Source: Christensenella sp. (lineage in GTDB: Bacteria > Bacillota > Clostridia > Christensenellales > UBA3700). Taken from it: DNA of 64,000 bases. Shown in pieces: positions 9,822 through 17,709 of this stretch. The position numbers were made by a program, and so were the translations under genes. Under the pieces are notes generated by a model. It was given only the letters and a program-made list of their open reading frames with translations, ran no database searches and was not told the DNA's origin. The stretch's first letter is position 1; each line of letters opens with the position of its first letter. Location: NCBI GenBank assembly GCA_022784465.1, contig JALFUR010000010.1:186001-250000 (forward strand), given 5' to 3'.

Positions 9822-10409
9822 TTATCCTCTTTCAGATCGATTATCTTGTTGCTTTTTTATAGCTTTTTCTATTTTTCTATTTGATGTTGAGCTATATATT
9901 TTTTTGAATGTTATTTTAGTAGTAACAAAATGTGGTGATGAGTTCTCAATTTTGAAATCTGTATCCTTATATGTTAAAGTCTCTAATTTAGGCGAAAAAG
10001 ATAATTCAGTCTCACCTTCCCCAATATTATAATAAGATTCTCCTGAGGAGTATTCAATTACGCTTATATATGCCATTTTTGATAGGGAAATAGTTTTAAC
10101 TTTCTCTGTTTCTGTATCATCAAAGGTAGGCGTATATTGCGCAGTGTAAGAAACCTCGTCTTTATCTACTAATTTATATCTTATTGTAACGCTTTTATCT
10201 GAATTTATAATTATTAGATAGTATTCAAAGTCTGCGCCATATCCGTAATTATGTGTGTATATTCCGGAGAATGAAACATCAGAAATACCCCATATTCCTT
10301 CAAGTTCATCTTCCGATCCATCGTTAAAAAGTAGAGCGCAACCAGAAAAAGTGAAGAGCATTGATACAACAACTACTAATATGGTTATATAAAAAATCTT
10401 CTTTTTCAT
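9822..10409 (-). CDS. putative lipoprotein, unknown function
   Basis: 195 residues. A lysine-rich start, a hydrophobic stretch and the lipobox FSGC at about residues 25-28 indicate a lipoprotein anchored by its cysteine after signal peptidase II cleavage. The mature part is rich in beta-type sequence with many Ser/Tyr/Thr, and ends in a basic, glutamine-rich tail. No known domain was recognised. Monocistronic, with its own terminator. A role as a small surface or substrate-binding lipoprotein is only a guess. Confidence 0.8.
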   Translation of the reverse strand: MKKKIFYITILVVVVSMLFTFSGCALLFNDGSEDELEGIWGISDVSFSGIYTHNYGYGADFEYYLIIINSDKSVTIRYKLVDKDEVSYTAQYTPTFDDTETEKVKTISLSKMAYISVIEYSSGESYYNIGEGETELSFSPKLETLTYKDTDFKIENSSPHFVTTKITFKKIYSSTSNRKIEKAIKKQQDNRSERG

Positions 10410-10460
10410 ATTTTTCTCTCCTTTAGTTCTTATATATATAATTATACACCTTTTTATTCT

Positions 10461-10489
10461 TTGTTAAAAAAAAGAGTTTTTTGTATAAT
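10461..10489 (+). promoter_or_regulatory. sigma-A promoter for the TSCPD gene
   Basis: TTGTTA (10461-10466), a 17-bp spacer and a perfect TATAAT (10484-10489), about 30 bases before the start codon. Confidence 0.75.
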
Positions 10490-10519
10490 ATAGGCGAAAA
10501 TAAAATTGGAGAAAAAAAT

Positions 10520-10777
10520 ATGAGATACAATTATAGACCAAAATTTGTTTGTGCACAGTTAATTAGTTTTGATTTAAATGACGATATTGTTACAAATATT
10601 TCCTTTACGGGTGGCTGCAATGGTAATTTAAAAGCAATTTCAAAATTACTAGAAGGCCAAAGCGTAGAATATATTGAGAAAAAATTATCTGGAAATACTT
10701 GTGGAATGCGCGACACTTCTTGCGCTGACCAATTGGCAAAAGCAGTTAGAGAAGCATACGATTCAAGTCATAAATAA
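10520..10777 (+). CDS. TSCPD domain protein (TIGR03905-like)
   Basis: 85 residues from the ATG at 10520, chosen because TTGGAGA lies seven bases upstream. The fold matches the small TSCPD family: FTGGCNGNL, then a C-terminal cysteine pair NTCG and DTSCADQLA, the latter standing for the eponymous T-S-C-P-D motif with Ala in place of Pro. The same domain occurs at the end of class II ribonucleotide reductases and as a stand-alone protein. Its biochemical role is unsettled; thiol or metal chemistry is plausible from the three to four cysteines. Stops one base before the convergent XRE regulator ends. Confidence 0.85.
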   Translation: MRYNYRPKFVCAQLISFDLNDDIVTNISFTGGCNGNLKAISKLLEGQSVEYIEKKLSGNTCGMRDTSCADQLAKAVREAYDSSHK

Positions 10778-11368
10778 TTATCTATTTAATTTATAGCTAT
10801 ATAGCCCATCTTTATTGCAATAGGCAACAATATATTTAACTCCACTTATTGAGAATCTGGAGTTTATTTCGTATTCAGGATATAATTTTTGAAATTGTAT
10901 TTTATCTATAGATATAGCTGCGATAAAAGAAATATAATGAGATTTTTCCATGCAATGAGATGATGTAACATAAATATCTCCATCGTTAATTTCAATATTT
11001 AACTCATGCTTCATGTCTTTTTCTTTTGCTGTAAGTGGCTTTAGTTTATTTCCATGACAAGAAATTTGAGCATCTCCTAAAGCGTATAGTATATTTCCGC
11101 ATATAGGGCAGGAGTAAAAGTTTGTTTTCAAGACATTTCCGCATATATTTTTATTAGACACAGTTTCACCTGTCATAAGCTCAGATATGGAGATGTTTAA
11201 TGTTTTAGCAATAGATTCAATAAGCGCAATATCTGGCAATCCTTTGCCAGTTTCCCATTTAGATATGGTTTTATCGCTGACATTTAATTTTTCTGCCAAT
11301 TGAGATTGTGTTAATTTCATTTGCTTTCTTAAGTTTTTTATTGTTAATCCTGTTATATTTTGATTCAT
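10778..11368 (-). CDS. XRE regulator fused to a desulfoferrodoxin/superoxide reductase-like domain
   Basis: 196 residues. Residues 8-62 form a Cro/CI-type helix-turn-helix (LTQSQLAEKLNVSDKTISKW). Residues 84-194 resemble desulfoferrodoxin. An N-terminal metal knuckle has Cys87, Cys90, Cys104 and His105 where the family has four Cys. The second part has KHELNIEI (His121), HCMEKSHYI (His138, His144) and CNKDG (Cys184). These match four of the five iron ligands of the superoxide-reductase centre; the fifth, His in CNxHG, is Asp187 here. The protein is probably a redox- or iron-responsive regulator rather than an enzyme. It is divergent from the GPH-GH42 operon. Confidence 0.85.
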   Translation of the reverse strand: MNQNITGLTIKNLRKQMKLTQSQLAEKLNVSDKTISKWETGKGLPDIALIESIAKTLNISISELMTGETVSNKNICGNVLKTNFYSCPICGNILYALGDAQISCHGNKLKPLTAKEKDMKHELNIEINDGDIYVTSSHCMEKSHYISFIAAISIDKIQFQKLYPEYEINSRFSISGVKYIVAYCNKDGLYSYKLNR

Positions 11369-11485
11369 ATATGCCTTCCAAGATTATTGTAATATATATT
11401 TTTCAAGAAAAAAACCTATGCAAAGTAGAGTTTAGAAAGCTTATGTTTCAAATTTGAGAAGTATATTAAATTTTTAAATTGCTAA

Positions 11486-11499
11486 TAATACTAGTATTA
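11486..11499. promoter_or_regulatory. 14-bp perfect palindrome, candidate operator
   Basis: TAATACTAGTATTA is a perfect dyad 18 bases before the GPH transporter start, in the 149-bp region shared with the divergent XRE regulator gene. The position suits a repressor site. Confidence 0.45.
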
Positions 11500-11517
11500 A
11501 ATTTAATAGGCGGAACA

Positions 11518-12933
11518 ATGGGAGAGAAAAAACTTAGTTTATTAACCAAAATATGTTTTGGCATAGGGGCATTTGGTAAGGATGCTATGTATGCAATAGT
11601 TGGTACATTTTTAATGTTGTACTTAACAGATTTCAGAAGTGTCGCTCCAACGTTTGTTGGAACACTTTTTATGATTGCAAGATTATGGGATGCGTTTAAT
11701 GATCCATTTATGGGTATGATTGTAGATAATACAAAAACTAGATGGGGAAAATTTAGACCTTGGATTATAGTAGGAACGCTATTAAATGCTTTAATACTTA
11801 TTTTCTTATTTTCAGATATTAGTTTGTCTCAAAACAAATATCTAATTTGGTGTAGCGTCTTTTATATTCTATGGGGAATGACATATACCATTATGGATAT
11901 TCCTTATTGGTCGCTAGTTCCAGCGCTTACAGATAATGAAAATGAAAGAAGTCAAATTTCTGCAATTCCAAGAATATTTGCTTCGGCTGCATGGCTTATT
12001 GTCAACACTTTTGGACTAGCACTTGTTGGAAGCCTTGGAGGCGGCAATAATTTAAAAGGATTTTCAATTTTAGCGATATGTATTTCACTTATTTTTATTT
12101 TAACGGAAATTATATGTTGCTTAAAATGCAAAGAAAACATAGTAATTCCTAGACAAGAAAAAACAAAAGTAAAAGATATGCTAAAGTTACTTTTTAAAAA
12201 CGATCAAGTTATAGTTGTTTTATTAATAGCTTTATTTTTCAATATTGCTTATCAGTTATCTAATGCATTTGCTCTATATTATTTTAAATATGTTGCCGAG
12301 AAAAGTTACGATACTACAAATGGTGTTTTATATCCAATCTACGCTTCTGTTGCTGGCATTGCTCAAATGGCATCAATGGCAATACTTCCATTTTTCTCTA
12401 AAAAGATAGGCAAGAAAAGTTCCTTCTTTATAGCGTGCTTTTTACCTGTAATAGGGTTTGGTTTATTGTGGCTATTTGGATATATTGCCCCTACAAACTA
12501 TATCTTGGTAGGAGTATGTTCTGCGCTTATTAACTTTGGAGTTGGATTTACCCTTGTATTTATAACAGTATTTTTATCTGAAGTTGTAGATTATGGAGAG
12601 TATAAGTTTGGAACAAGAAATGAATCTATATTGTTTTCCATGCAAACTTTTGTTGTAAAACTTGCAGGAGCGTTTTCAGCTTTTATAAGCGGAATAGGAC
12701 TAGCTCTAATAGGATATGTAGCAAACCAAGCACAAGCACCATCTACTCAAATGGGAATGAGAATAATTATGTTTTTAATTCCGGCCATATTATCTATTTT
12801 ATGTTTTGTTATATATATTGTAGGGTATAAACTACATCCAAAATTTTATTCGCAAATATTAGAAGAAATAAATTTAAAAAGAATAGATAAAAATATTGAA
12901 CATTTAAACAATTCGGAGATTATAGATGCATAA
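11518..12933 (+). CDS. GPH family sugar:cation symporter
   Basis: MelB-like glycoside-pentoside-hexuronide symporter in the cell membrane. It starts at the ATG at 11518; upstream in-frame codons only give a TTG with no ribosome site. Residues at the N-terminus (FGIGAFGKDAMYAIVGTF) and the RLWDAFNDPFMGMIVDNT motif are diagnostic of the family, and about 12 membrane helices are visible in 471 residues. The stop codon overlaps the GH42 start by 8 bases, indicating translational coupling, so the substrate is probably a beta-galactoside hydrolysed by that enzyme. Confidence 0.92.
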   Translation: MGEKKLSLLTKICFGIGAFGKDAMYAIVGTFLMLYLTDFRSVAPTFVGTLFMIARLWDAFNDPFMGMIVDNTKTRWGKFRPWIIVGTLLNALILIFLFSDISLSQNKYLIWCSVFYILWGMTYTIMDIPYWSLVPALTDNENERSQISAIPRIFASAAWLIVNTFGLALVGSLGGGNNLKGFSILAICISLIFILTEIICCLKCKENIVIPRQEKTKVKDMLKLLFKNDQVIVVLLIALFFNIAYQLSNAFALYYFKYVAEKSYDTTNGVLYPIYASVAGIAQMASMAILPFFSKKIGKKSSFFIACFLPVIGFGLLWLFGYIAPTNYILVGVCSALINFGVGFTLVFITVFLSEVVDYGEYKFGTRNESILFSMQTFVVKLAGAFSAFISGIGLALIGYVANQAQAPSTQMGMRIIMFLIPAILSILCFVIYIVGYKLHPKFYSQILEEINLKRIDKNIEHLNNSEIIDA

Positions 12934-14881
12934 AGATAGTTTTTCTAATATGCTGCTTGGAGTAGATTACTATCCAGAGCAGTGGGATTATTCACTACTA
13001 AATGAAGATTTAGATAACATAAAAGAATTAGGCTGCAATGTAATTAGAATAGGGGAGTTTTCCTGGCATTTATTAGAGCCAAAAGAGGGAAAGTACGACT
13101 TTAGCTTTTTCGACGAGGTTATATTTAATGCAAAAAAGCGTGACTTAAAAATAATAATGGGCACACCTACAGCTACAATTCCTGCATGGCTTGCTAAAAA
13201 ACATGTAAGTATATTATCTGAATATGACAAAGGTCACAAAATAAGTTTCGGCGGAAGACATGTTTATTGCTTTAATTCTCATATTTTATATGAATATAGC
13301 GAAAAAATAATTAGAAAATTAGTCGATCACTATAAAGACGAGAAAAGTATTATTGCTTGGCAAGTAGATAATGAAATAGGACATGAAGGAAGCGATGAAT
13401 GCTTTTGCGATAATTGTCAAAAGCAGTTTAGATTATTTTTAAAAAACAAGTTTAATAGTAATATAGAAAAACTAAATTATGTGTATGGGACGGCATTTTG
13501 GTCTCAACAATATAACGATTTTGATGAAATACCAATGCCGCTTAAGACAATAACTACTCATAATCCTTCGCTTAGACTTGATTGGGAACGATTTAGAAGT
13601 GAGAGTATAGAAAAATACATTGCTTTTCAAGCAAAGCTTATAAAAGAGATTTGCCCAAATGCAATTGTTATGCACGATTTTTCTGGAGGTGGACTGACTA
13701 AACATGTAGACTTTAGTAAAGTTGCAAGGCATATAGATGTAGTTGCATATAATAATTATCCTGTATGGGGCGGGCAAAAAGAGCCAATAAAGCCATATGA
13801 AATTGCCTTTAATTTGGATTATATGAGAGGTTTAAAGGGAAAATTGTTTTGGATTAGCGAAGCAATTATGGGTGCACAAGGCCATGATATAACAGGATTT
13901 TTGCCAAGACCAAATCAAGCAAAGATGTGGTCCTATCAAGCGTTTGCTCATGGGTGCAATGGACTAATGTTTTTTAGATATAGAGGTGCAATTAAGGGTG
14001 CAGAACAGTTTTGTTATGGAATAATTGATGCAGATAATTGCAAAGGAAGAAAATTTGATGAAGTGAAAAGTTTTTTTGAAGATATAAGAAAATATGGCAA
14101 GGATTTAAATCAAGATATAGACAATAAAGTTGCCATTTTATACGATTATGATTCTCTTGCTTCCTTTAGAATACAAAGACAAAGTAAATTGCTCAATGTC
14201 GAAGAAGAAATGAAAAGTTATTATAAAGTTTTTTATGAACAAAATATTGGCGTAGATGTAATTTCAATAGATAAAGATATTTCAAAATATAAAATAGTTA
14301 TTATGCCCCATTTAATAATTACAAAAGATGAAATTGAAAAGAAGATAAATGCTTTTGTAAAAAGTGGTGGCACTTTAATTATGACGTATAGATGCGCAGT
14401 TAAAGATAAGGATAACAATTTAGTTTTTCAAAAAACTTTGCCAATTAACTACTCAGATTTAACAGGTATAAATGTTGTTGAGGTTGAGAGCTTGCAGGAA
14501 AAGGAAATAGTGCCCATTAAAGGAAAGGGAAAATATTCAAAAATTATGGGCACATGTGGAGTATTTAGAGAACTAATAAAGACAATTGATGCTCAAGTTT
14601 TGTTTAAATACGAAGATGTGTTTTATAGTTCATTTGCTGCAGTAACGATGAAAAAGCATGATAAAGGAATCGTGTATTATATAGGAAGTAGTTTGCAAGA
14701 AGATATTTTAGATAAATTGCTAAAAGATATTATTAAAGATTGCAAAATTAAAACAATAAAATCTCCAAAAGGCGTTGAAATTGTAAAAAGAGGTACAAAG
14801 ACAATGTATATAAATCATAATCAAGAGGAAAAAGAGGTAGAGAATATCTTGCTTGCCCCATTTGAGTGTAAAATATTGTAA
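12926..14881 (+). CDS. GH42 beta-galactosidase
   Basis: Cytosolic glycoside hydrolase family 42 enzyme that cleaves terminal beta-galactose from oligosaccharides. LLGVDYYPEQW opens the barrel. Glu150 in WQVDNEIGH is the general acid/base and Glu312 in LFWISEAIMG the nucleophile. Cys115, Cys159, Cys161 and Cys164 match the structural zinc site of the family. The trimerisation and C-terminal beta domains follow; 651 residues is normal. It overlaps the transporter gene by 8 bases and is followed by a promoter and the IS110 element. Confidence 0.93.
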   Translation: MHKDSFSNMLLGVDYYPEQWDYSLLNEDLDNIKELGCNVIRIGEFSWHLLEPKEGKYDFSFFDEVIFNAKKRDLKIIMGTPTATIPAWLAKKHVSILSEYDKGHKISFGGRHVYCFNSHILYEYSEKIIRKLVDHYKDEKSIIAWQVDNEIGHEGSDECFCDNCQKQFRLFLKNKFNSNIEKLNYVYGTAFWSQQYNDFDEIPMPLKTITTHNPSLRLDWERFRSESIEKYIAFQAKLIKEICPNAIVMHDFSGGGLTKHVDFSKVARHIDVVAYNNYPVWGGQKEPIKPYEIAFNLDYMRGLKGKLFWISEAIMGAQGHDITGFLPRPNQAKMWSYQAFAHGCNGLMFFRYRGAIKGAEQFCYGIIDADNCKGRKFDEVKSFFEDIRKYGKDLNQDIDNKVAILYDYDSLASFRIQRQSKLLNVEEEMKSYYKVFYEQNIGVDVISIDKDISKYKIVIMPHLIITKDEIEKKINAFVKSGGTLIMTYRCAVKDKDNNLVFQKTLPINYSDLTGINVVEVESLQEKEIVPIKGKGKYSKIMGTCGVFRELIKTIDAQVLFKYEDVFYSSFAAVTMKKHDKGIVYYIGSSLQEDILDKLLKDIIKDCKIKTIKSPKGVEIVKRGTKTMYINHNQEEKEVENILLAPFECKIL

Positions 14882-14917
14882 AATTATCTTAAATATATAA
14901 AACTTTTAATAATATAG

Positions 14918-14946
14918 TTTGTGCAAATAACTTCTTCTTGGTATAA
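14918..14946 (+). promoter_or_regulatory. strong promoter stranded upstream of the IS element
   Basis: TTGTGC (14918-14923), a 17-bp spacer ending in TGG, and TATAAT (14941-14946). It points toward the DUF2804 gene, but the IS110 element lies between them. It probably drove that gene before insertion. Confidence 0.65.
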
Positions 14947-15029
14947 TCGAGAAGACCGATTTATTTAGGAGCTAACTATATAAGAGTCAAGTAGAATTAC
15001 AAAGAAATTTAAAAGTTAGCGAGAAAAAT

Positions 15030-15068
15030 AAAAAAGAGCGTGCAAACGCATAGAAGCAGGATGCTTCT
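15030..15068 (-). terminator. possible transposase terminator region
   Basis: In minus orientation a 7-bp hairpin (AGAAGCA/TGCTTCT, 15052-15068) is followed by a short GCGT/ACGC hairpin and a T-rich run. The second stem has only four pairs, so this is a weak call. Confidence 0.4.
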
Positions 15069-15094
15069 AAAAAGCACATTGAAAGTTGAATAAG

Positions 15095-16267
15095 TTAGAT
15101 AATAGGTTCTACGAAGTTAGAGTTCTTTTTTAGAACAGCGAAAATAATACGAACCATTTTCTTCATACCATGGGACACTGCAGTGTAGAAGTGTTTATCT
15201 TGGGCTCTTTTTCTATCAACATAGGAACGCATAAAGTTGGAAGTAACATAAGCAGATTTTGTTACTTGGTAAAGAGCATTTCTAAGATAAACAGAGCCCT
15301 TTTTGTCCATAGGAGTAATAGTAGCTTTGAATTTACCTGACTCATAGATTTGAGGAGCAAGCCCCGCAAAAGCTTGCAATTTTTCAGGATAATCGAAATT
15401 GTTAATGTCACCTATTTCCGCTAAGATAGTGGCACCCATAGTAACTCCAATACCTGGTATAGAAGTAATAGGAGAGTTAATTAGAGACATAATTTCTTTT
15501 AATTTAGATTCAATATCTTCTAATTCTTTAGATAAGAAGATAATTTGAGAACAGATATGTTTTAATTCGAAAATATCTCCATCTAAATTAGACCCAATAG
15601 AATGTTTAGCTGCATCGATCAAAGAATCTAATTTACGAACAAGTCTTCCATGAGAAATATTTTTTAAATGTTTTTCTAAAGAAGATCTTCTAGCTCCGCA
15701 AATACTAGAAGGTCCAGGAAACTTTTCTAAAAGTTCATAAGAGCTTAATAAAGAAACATTAAAGATTTTCTCAAACTCAGGGAATACAAGGTGTAGAATA
15801 CGTCTAAATCTATTCTTTAGAGGTTGAACAATTTTAATTAAACGGTAACGGTATCTTGTTAAAGACTTTAAAGACTGAATGTGGTAAGATATATCTAGGT
15901 AGGATGAAGAATCTTCTGTAATCATCTTCTCTGCAATATATCTTGCATCAGATTTATCAGTTTTAGTAGCTCGTAGTGTTAGAGACTTTCGAAATCTGTT
16001 CACACTCAACGGGTTTAACGCAAAAACCGGAAGGTTTTGTCGTTTTAAGTAATTAACAAGATTAGTAGAGTAATGACCAGTGGACTCTAGTCCTACTTTT
16101 ACATTAATTAGGTTTTCACCTACAGTTTGAGTTAACAAATCCATTAGAGAATTAAAGCCATCTAAAGAATTTTGGAACTGGAAATTGTCGCACAAGATTT
16201 CACCATTAGATGAAATAATGTGGCAATCATGTTTGTCTTTTGCGACATCAATACCAACATAGATCAT
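15095..16267 (-). CDS. IS110 family transposase (DEDD-Ser recombinase)
   Basis: 390-residue RNA-guided recombinase that catalyses excision to a circle and re-insertion. The start is the ATG at 16265-16267, with AAAGGAGG eight bases upstream; 15 extra in-frame codons before it lack a ribosome site. The RuvC-like domain has Asp7, Glu61, Asp104 and Asp107, the DEDD set, in GIDVAKDK, GLESTGHY and TDKSDARYIAE. The C-terminal Transposase_20 domain has SIPGIG and the catalytic Ser at about residue 325 in KKGSVYLRNAL. No stop or frameshift interrupts it, so it may be active. The non-coding region ahead of it carries the bridge RNA, as in the IS110 subgroup. Confidence 0.95.
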   Translation of the reverse strand: MIYVGIDVAKDKHDCHIISSNGEILCDNFQFQNSLDGFNSLMDLLTQTVGENLINVKVGLESTGHYSTNLVNYLKRQNLPVFALNPLSVNRFRKSLTLRATKTDKSDARYIAEKMITEDSSSYLDISYHIQSLKSLTRYRYRLIKIVQPLKNRFRRILHLVFPEFEKIFNVSLLSSYELLEKFPGPSSICGARRSSLEKHLKNISHGRLVRKLDSLIDAAKHSIGSNLDGDIFELKHICSQIIFLSKELEDIESKLKEIMSLINSPITSIPGIGVTMGATILAEIGDINNFDYPEKLQAFAGLAPQIYESGKFKATITPMDKKGSVYLRNALYQVTKSAYVTSNFMRSYVDRKRAQDKHFYTAVSHGMKKMVRIIFAVLKKNSNFVEPII

Positions 16268-16308
16268 ATGAAGGTCCTCCTTTAAAAATATTTGTTCTGT
16301 ATTTTGAA

Positions 16309-16539
16309 CCACAAGATCTATGCAATGTAACCTCGTTCTAAATAAAACGACAAAGCGTTATCTAACTAATCAACAAAGAAACATAGATTTGTGGCTATAT
16401 CCTCCTAAGAAACGACAAAGCGTTAAAAGCTAATGAACTAGACCACAGAACCTATGTTAATTATATATCTTTAGTTTTACACTTAGGGAACTCGCTTTTG
16501 AAAAAGCTATCCCTAAAACCTAAGCAAAACTAGATATAT
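16309..16539 (-). ncRNA. candidate IS110 bridge RNA
   Basis: Read on the minus strand, the region upstream of the transposase begins with a long stem-loop (16539-16463) with two internal loops. Two similar modules follow, each topped by the same hairpin AACG-CTTTGT-CGTT (16425-16411 and 16360-16346). This is the order 5' stem-loop, target-binding loop, donor-binding loop known for IS621-type bridge RNAs. Flanks of the second hairpin include TAGTTAG, identical to the last seven bases of the right end. Flanks of the first include TTAGGAG, complementary to the core plus right flank. Function is inferred from the family. Confidence 0.7.
16346..16425. repeat. two 15-bp direct repeats, each a hairpin, 65 bp apart
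   Basis: AACGACAAAGCGTTA occurs at 16346-16360 and 16411-16425. AACG and CGTT within each copy pair around a 6-base loop. They cap the two loops of the candidate bridge RNA. Confidence 0.9.
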
Positions 16540-16616
16540 CTAAAAAATTATAAATAATACATCTAACTTAGATTTTATGATCTAGTTAAATCCCAAATGT
16601 ATTATACGAGGAATCT

Positions 16617-17651
16617 ATGCAACACGAAGTAACCCAAAAACAAAAATTGCTTGATGAAAATGGAAACATCAAAGAACCAGGCTATGCTAAAACTCAAGTG
16701 TGGCAATATTCAAGAGAAGATATTAAAGCTCCAAAATGGAGAATTAAAGAATGGGATTATTATTATATAGGAAACCAAGAATATGGTTTATGTCTTACCA
16801 TATCTGACGCAGGATATGTTTCTTGTATTAGCGCATCGCTACTAGATTTTAAAAATAAAACTCAAATTAACAAAACTGGACTTGGGCTTTTCCCTCTTGG
16901 AAAAATGAAACTTCCTTCTACCCCAGAAATTGGAGATGTCTATGGAAAAGCTGGTAAAGTAGATTTCGCTTTTGAGTGCGACGGAAAGACAAAACATTTA
17001 ACAGGAGTTTTTCCTAAATTCTACGACAACAATGATCCTCTTGTTTTTGATATAACATTAGACAATATACCACAAGAACATATGGTAATTGCTACACCTT
17101 TTGAAAAGGATAAGCATTTTTATTATAATCAAAAAACAAATTGCATGAGAGCTAGTGGATATTTCACTATTAAAGGCGAGGAGTACAGATTAGAAAATAA
17201 AAATACTTTAGGAACTTTAGATTGGGGCCGTGGTGTTTGGACATACGACAACACTTGGTATTGGGGGTCTTTCCAAGGTGTTCTTGAAGATGGAAACATT
17301 TTAGGATGGAACATAGGTTATGGATTTGGAGACACCTCAGCTGCCTCTGAGAATATGTTGTTCTATAATGGCAAAGCGCATAAACTTGATGAAATATATT
17401 TTAATATTCCAAGAAAAAATGGCAAAGATGACTATCTTTCTCCTTGGACATTTACATCAAATGACAATAGATTCTATATGGATTTTACTCCGCTTATAGA
17501 TAGACAAGCGCCTCTAGATTTAGGATTTTTATGTATGATTCCTCATCAAGTCTTTGGATTATTTAATGGATATGTAATTCTTGACGATAACACAAAAGTG
17601 GAAGTTAAAAATCTAATGGGATTTGCTGAAAAAGTTCACAATAAATGGTAA
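16617..17651 (+). CDS. DUF2804 family protein
   Basis: 344-residue cytosolic protein of the uncharacterised DUF2804 family. It is recognised from the N-terminal LLDENGNIKEPGYAKT segment, the RIKEWDYYYIG stretch, the central TLDWGRGVWTYDNTWYWG motif and the C-terminal MIPHQVFGLFNGYVILDD motif. The sequence is beta-rich and aromatic-rich, compatible with the lipocalin-like/AttH-type fold proposed for such families, but no reaction is known. The start has GAGG five bases upstream. The IS110 element lies directly upstream and separates the gene from a strong promoter at 14918-14946. Confidence 0.85.
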   Translation: MQHEVTQKQKLLDENGNIKEPGYAKTQVWQYSREDIKAPKWRIKEWDYYYIGNQEYGLCLTISDAGYVSCISASLLDFKNKTQINKTGLGLFPLGKMKLPSTPEIGDVYGKAGKVDFAFECDGKTKHLTGVFPKFYDNNDPLVFDITLDNIPQEHMVIATPFEKDKHFYYNQKTNCMRASGYFTIKGEEYRLENKNTLGTLDWGRGVWTYDNTWYWGSFQGVLEDGNILGWNIGYGFGDTSAASENMLFYNGKAHKLDEIYFNIPRKNGKDDYLSPWTFTSNDNRFYMDFTPLIDRQAPLDLGFLCMIPHQVFGLFNGYVILDDNTKVEVKNLMGFAEKVHNKW

Positions 17652-17660
17652 TTTAAATAA

Positions 17661-17700
17661 AATGAGGTATTGAAAAACTCAATACCTCATTCTTTTTTTT
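17661..17700. terminator. strong rho-independent terminator
   Basis: A perfect 13-bp stem (17661-17673 with 17679-17691), a 5-base loop and a T8 tail. A-rich sequence before the stem allows use from the minus strand as well. Confidence 0.95.
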
Positions 17701-17709
17701 GGATTTTTT

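Larger units (their letters stand above)
14971..16583 (-). mobile_element. IS110-family insertion sequence (ends tentative)
   Basis: An intact 1.6-kb element in the minus orientation, made of an approximately 300-bp left non-coding region with the bridge RNA, the transposase, and an approximately 125-bp right end. There are no terminal inverted repeats, as expected for this family. In IS orientation the right end reads TAGTTAG, core CT (14969-14970), then CCTAA of the flank. A CT core on the other side is best placed at 16584-16585. The right-end junction is supported by two 7-base guide matches in the bridge RNA. The left boundary is less certain; a CT at 16570-16571 is the alternative. Confidence 0.6.

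Noticed and set aside
11479-11517. TTG start 13 codons before the GPH transporter ATG
   Set aside because: It has no ribosome site, would place the palindromic operator inside the coding region, and the ATG at 11518 gives the normal family N-terminus.
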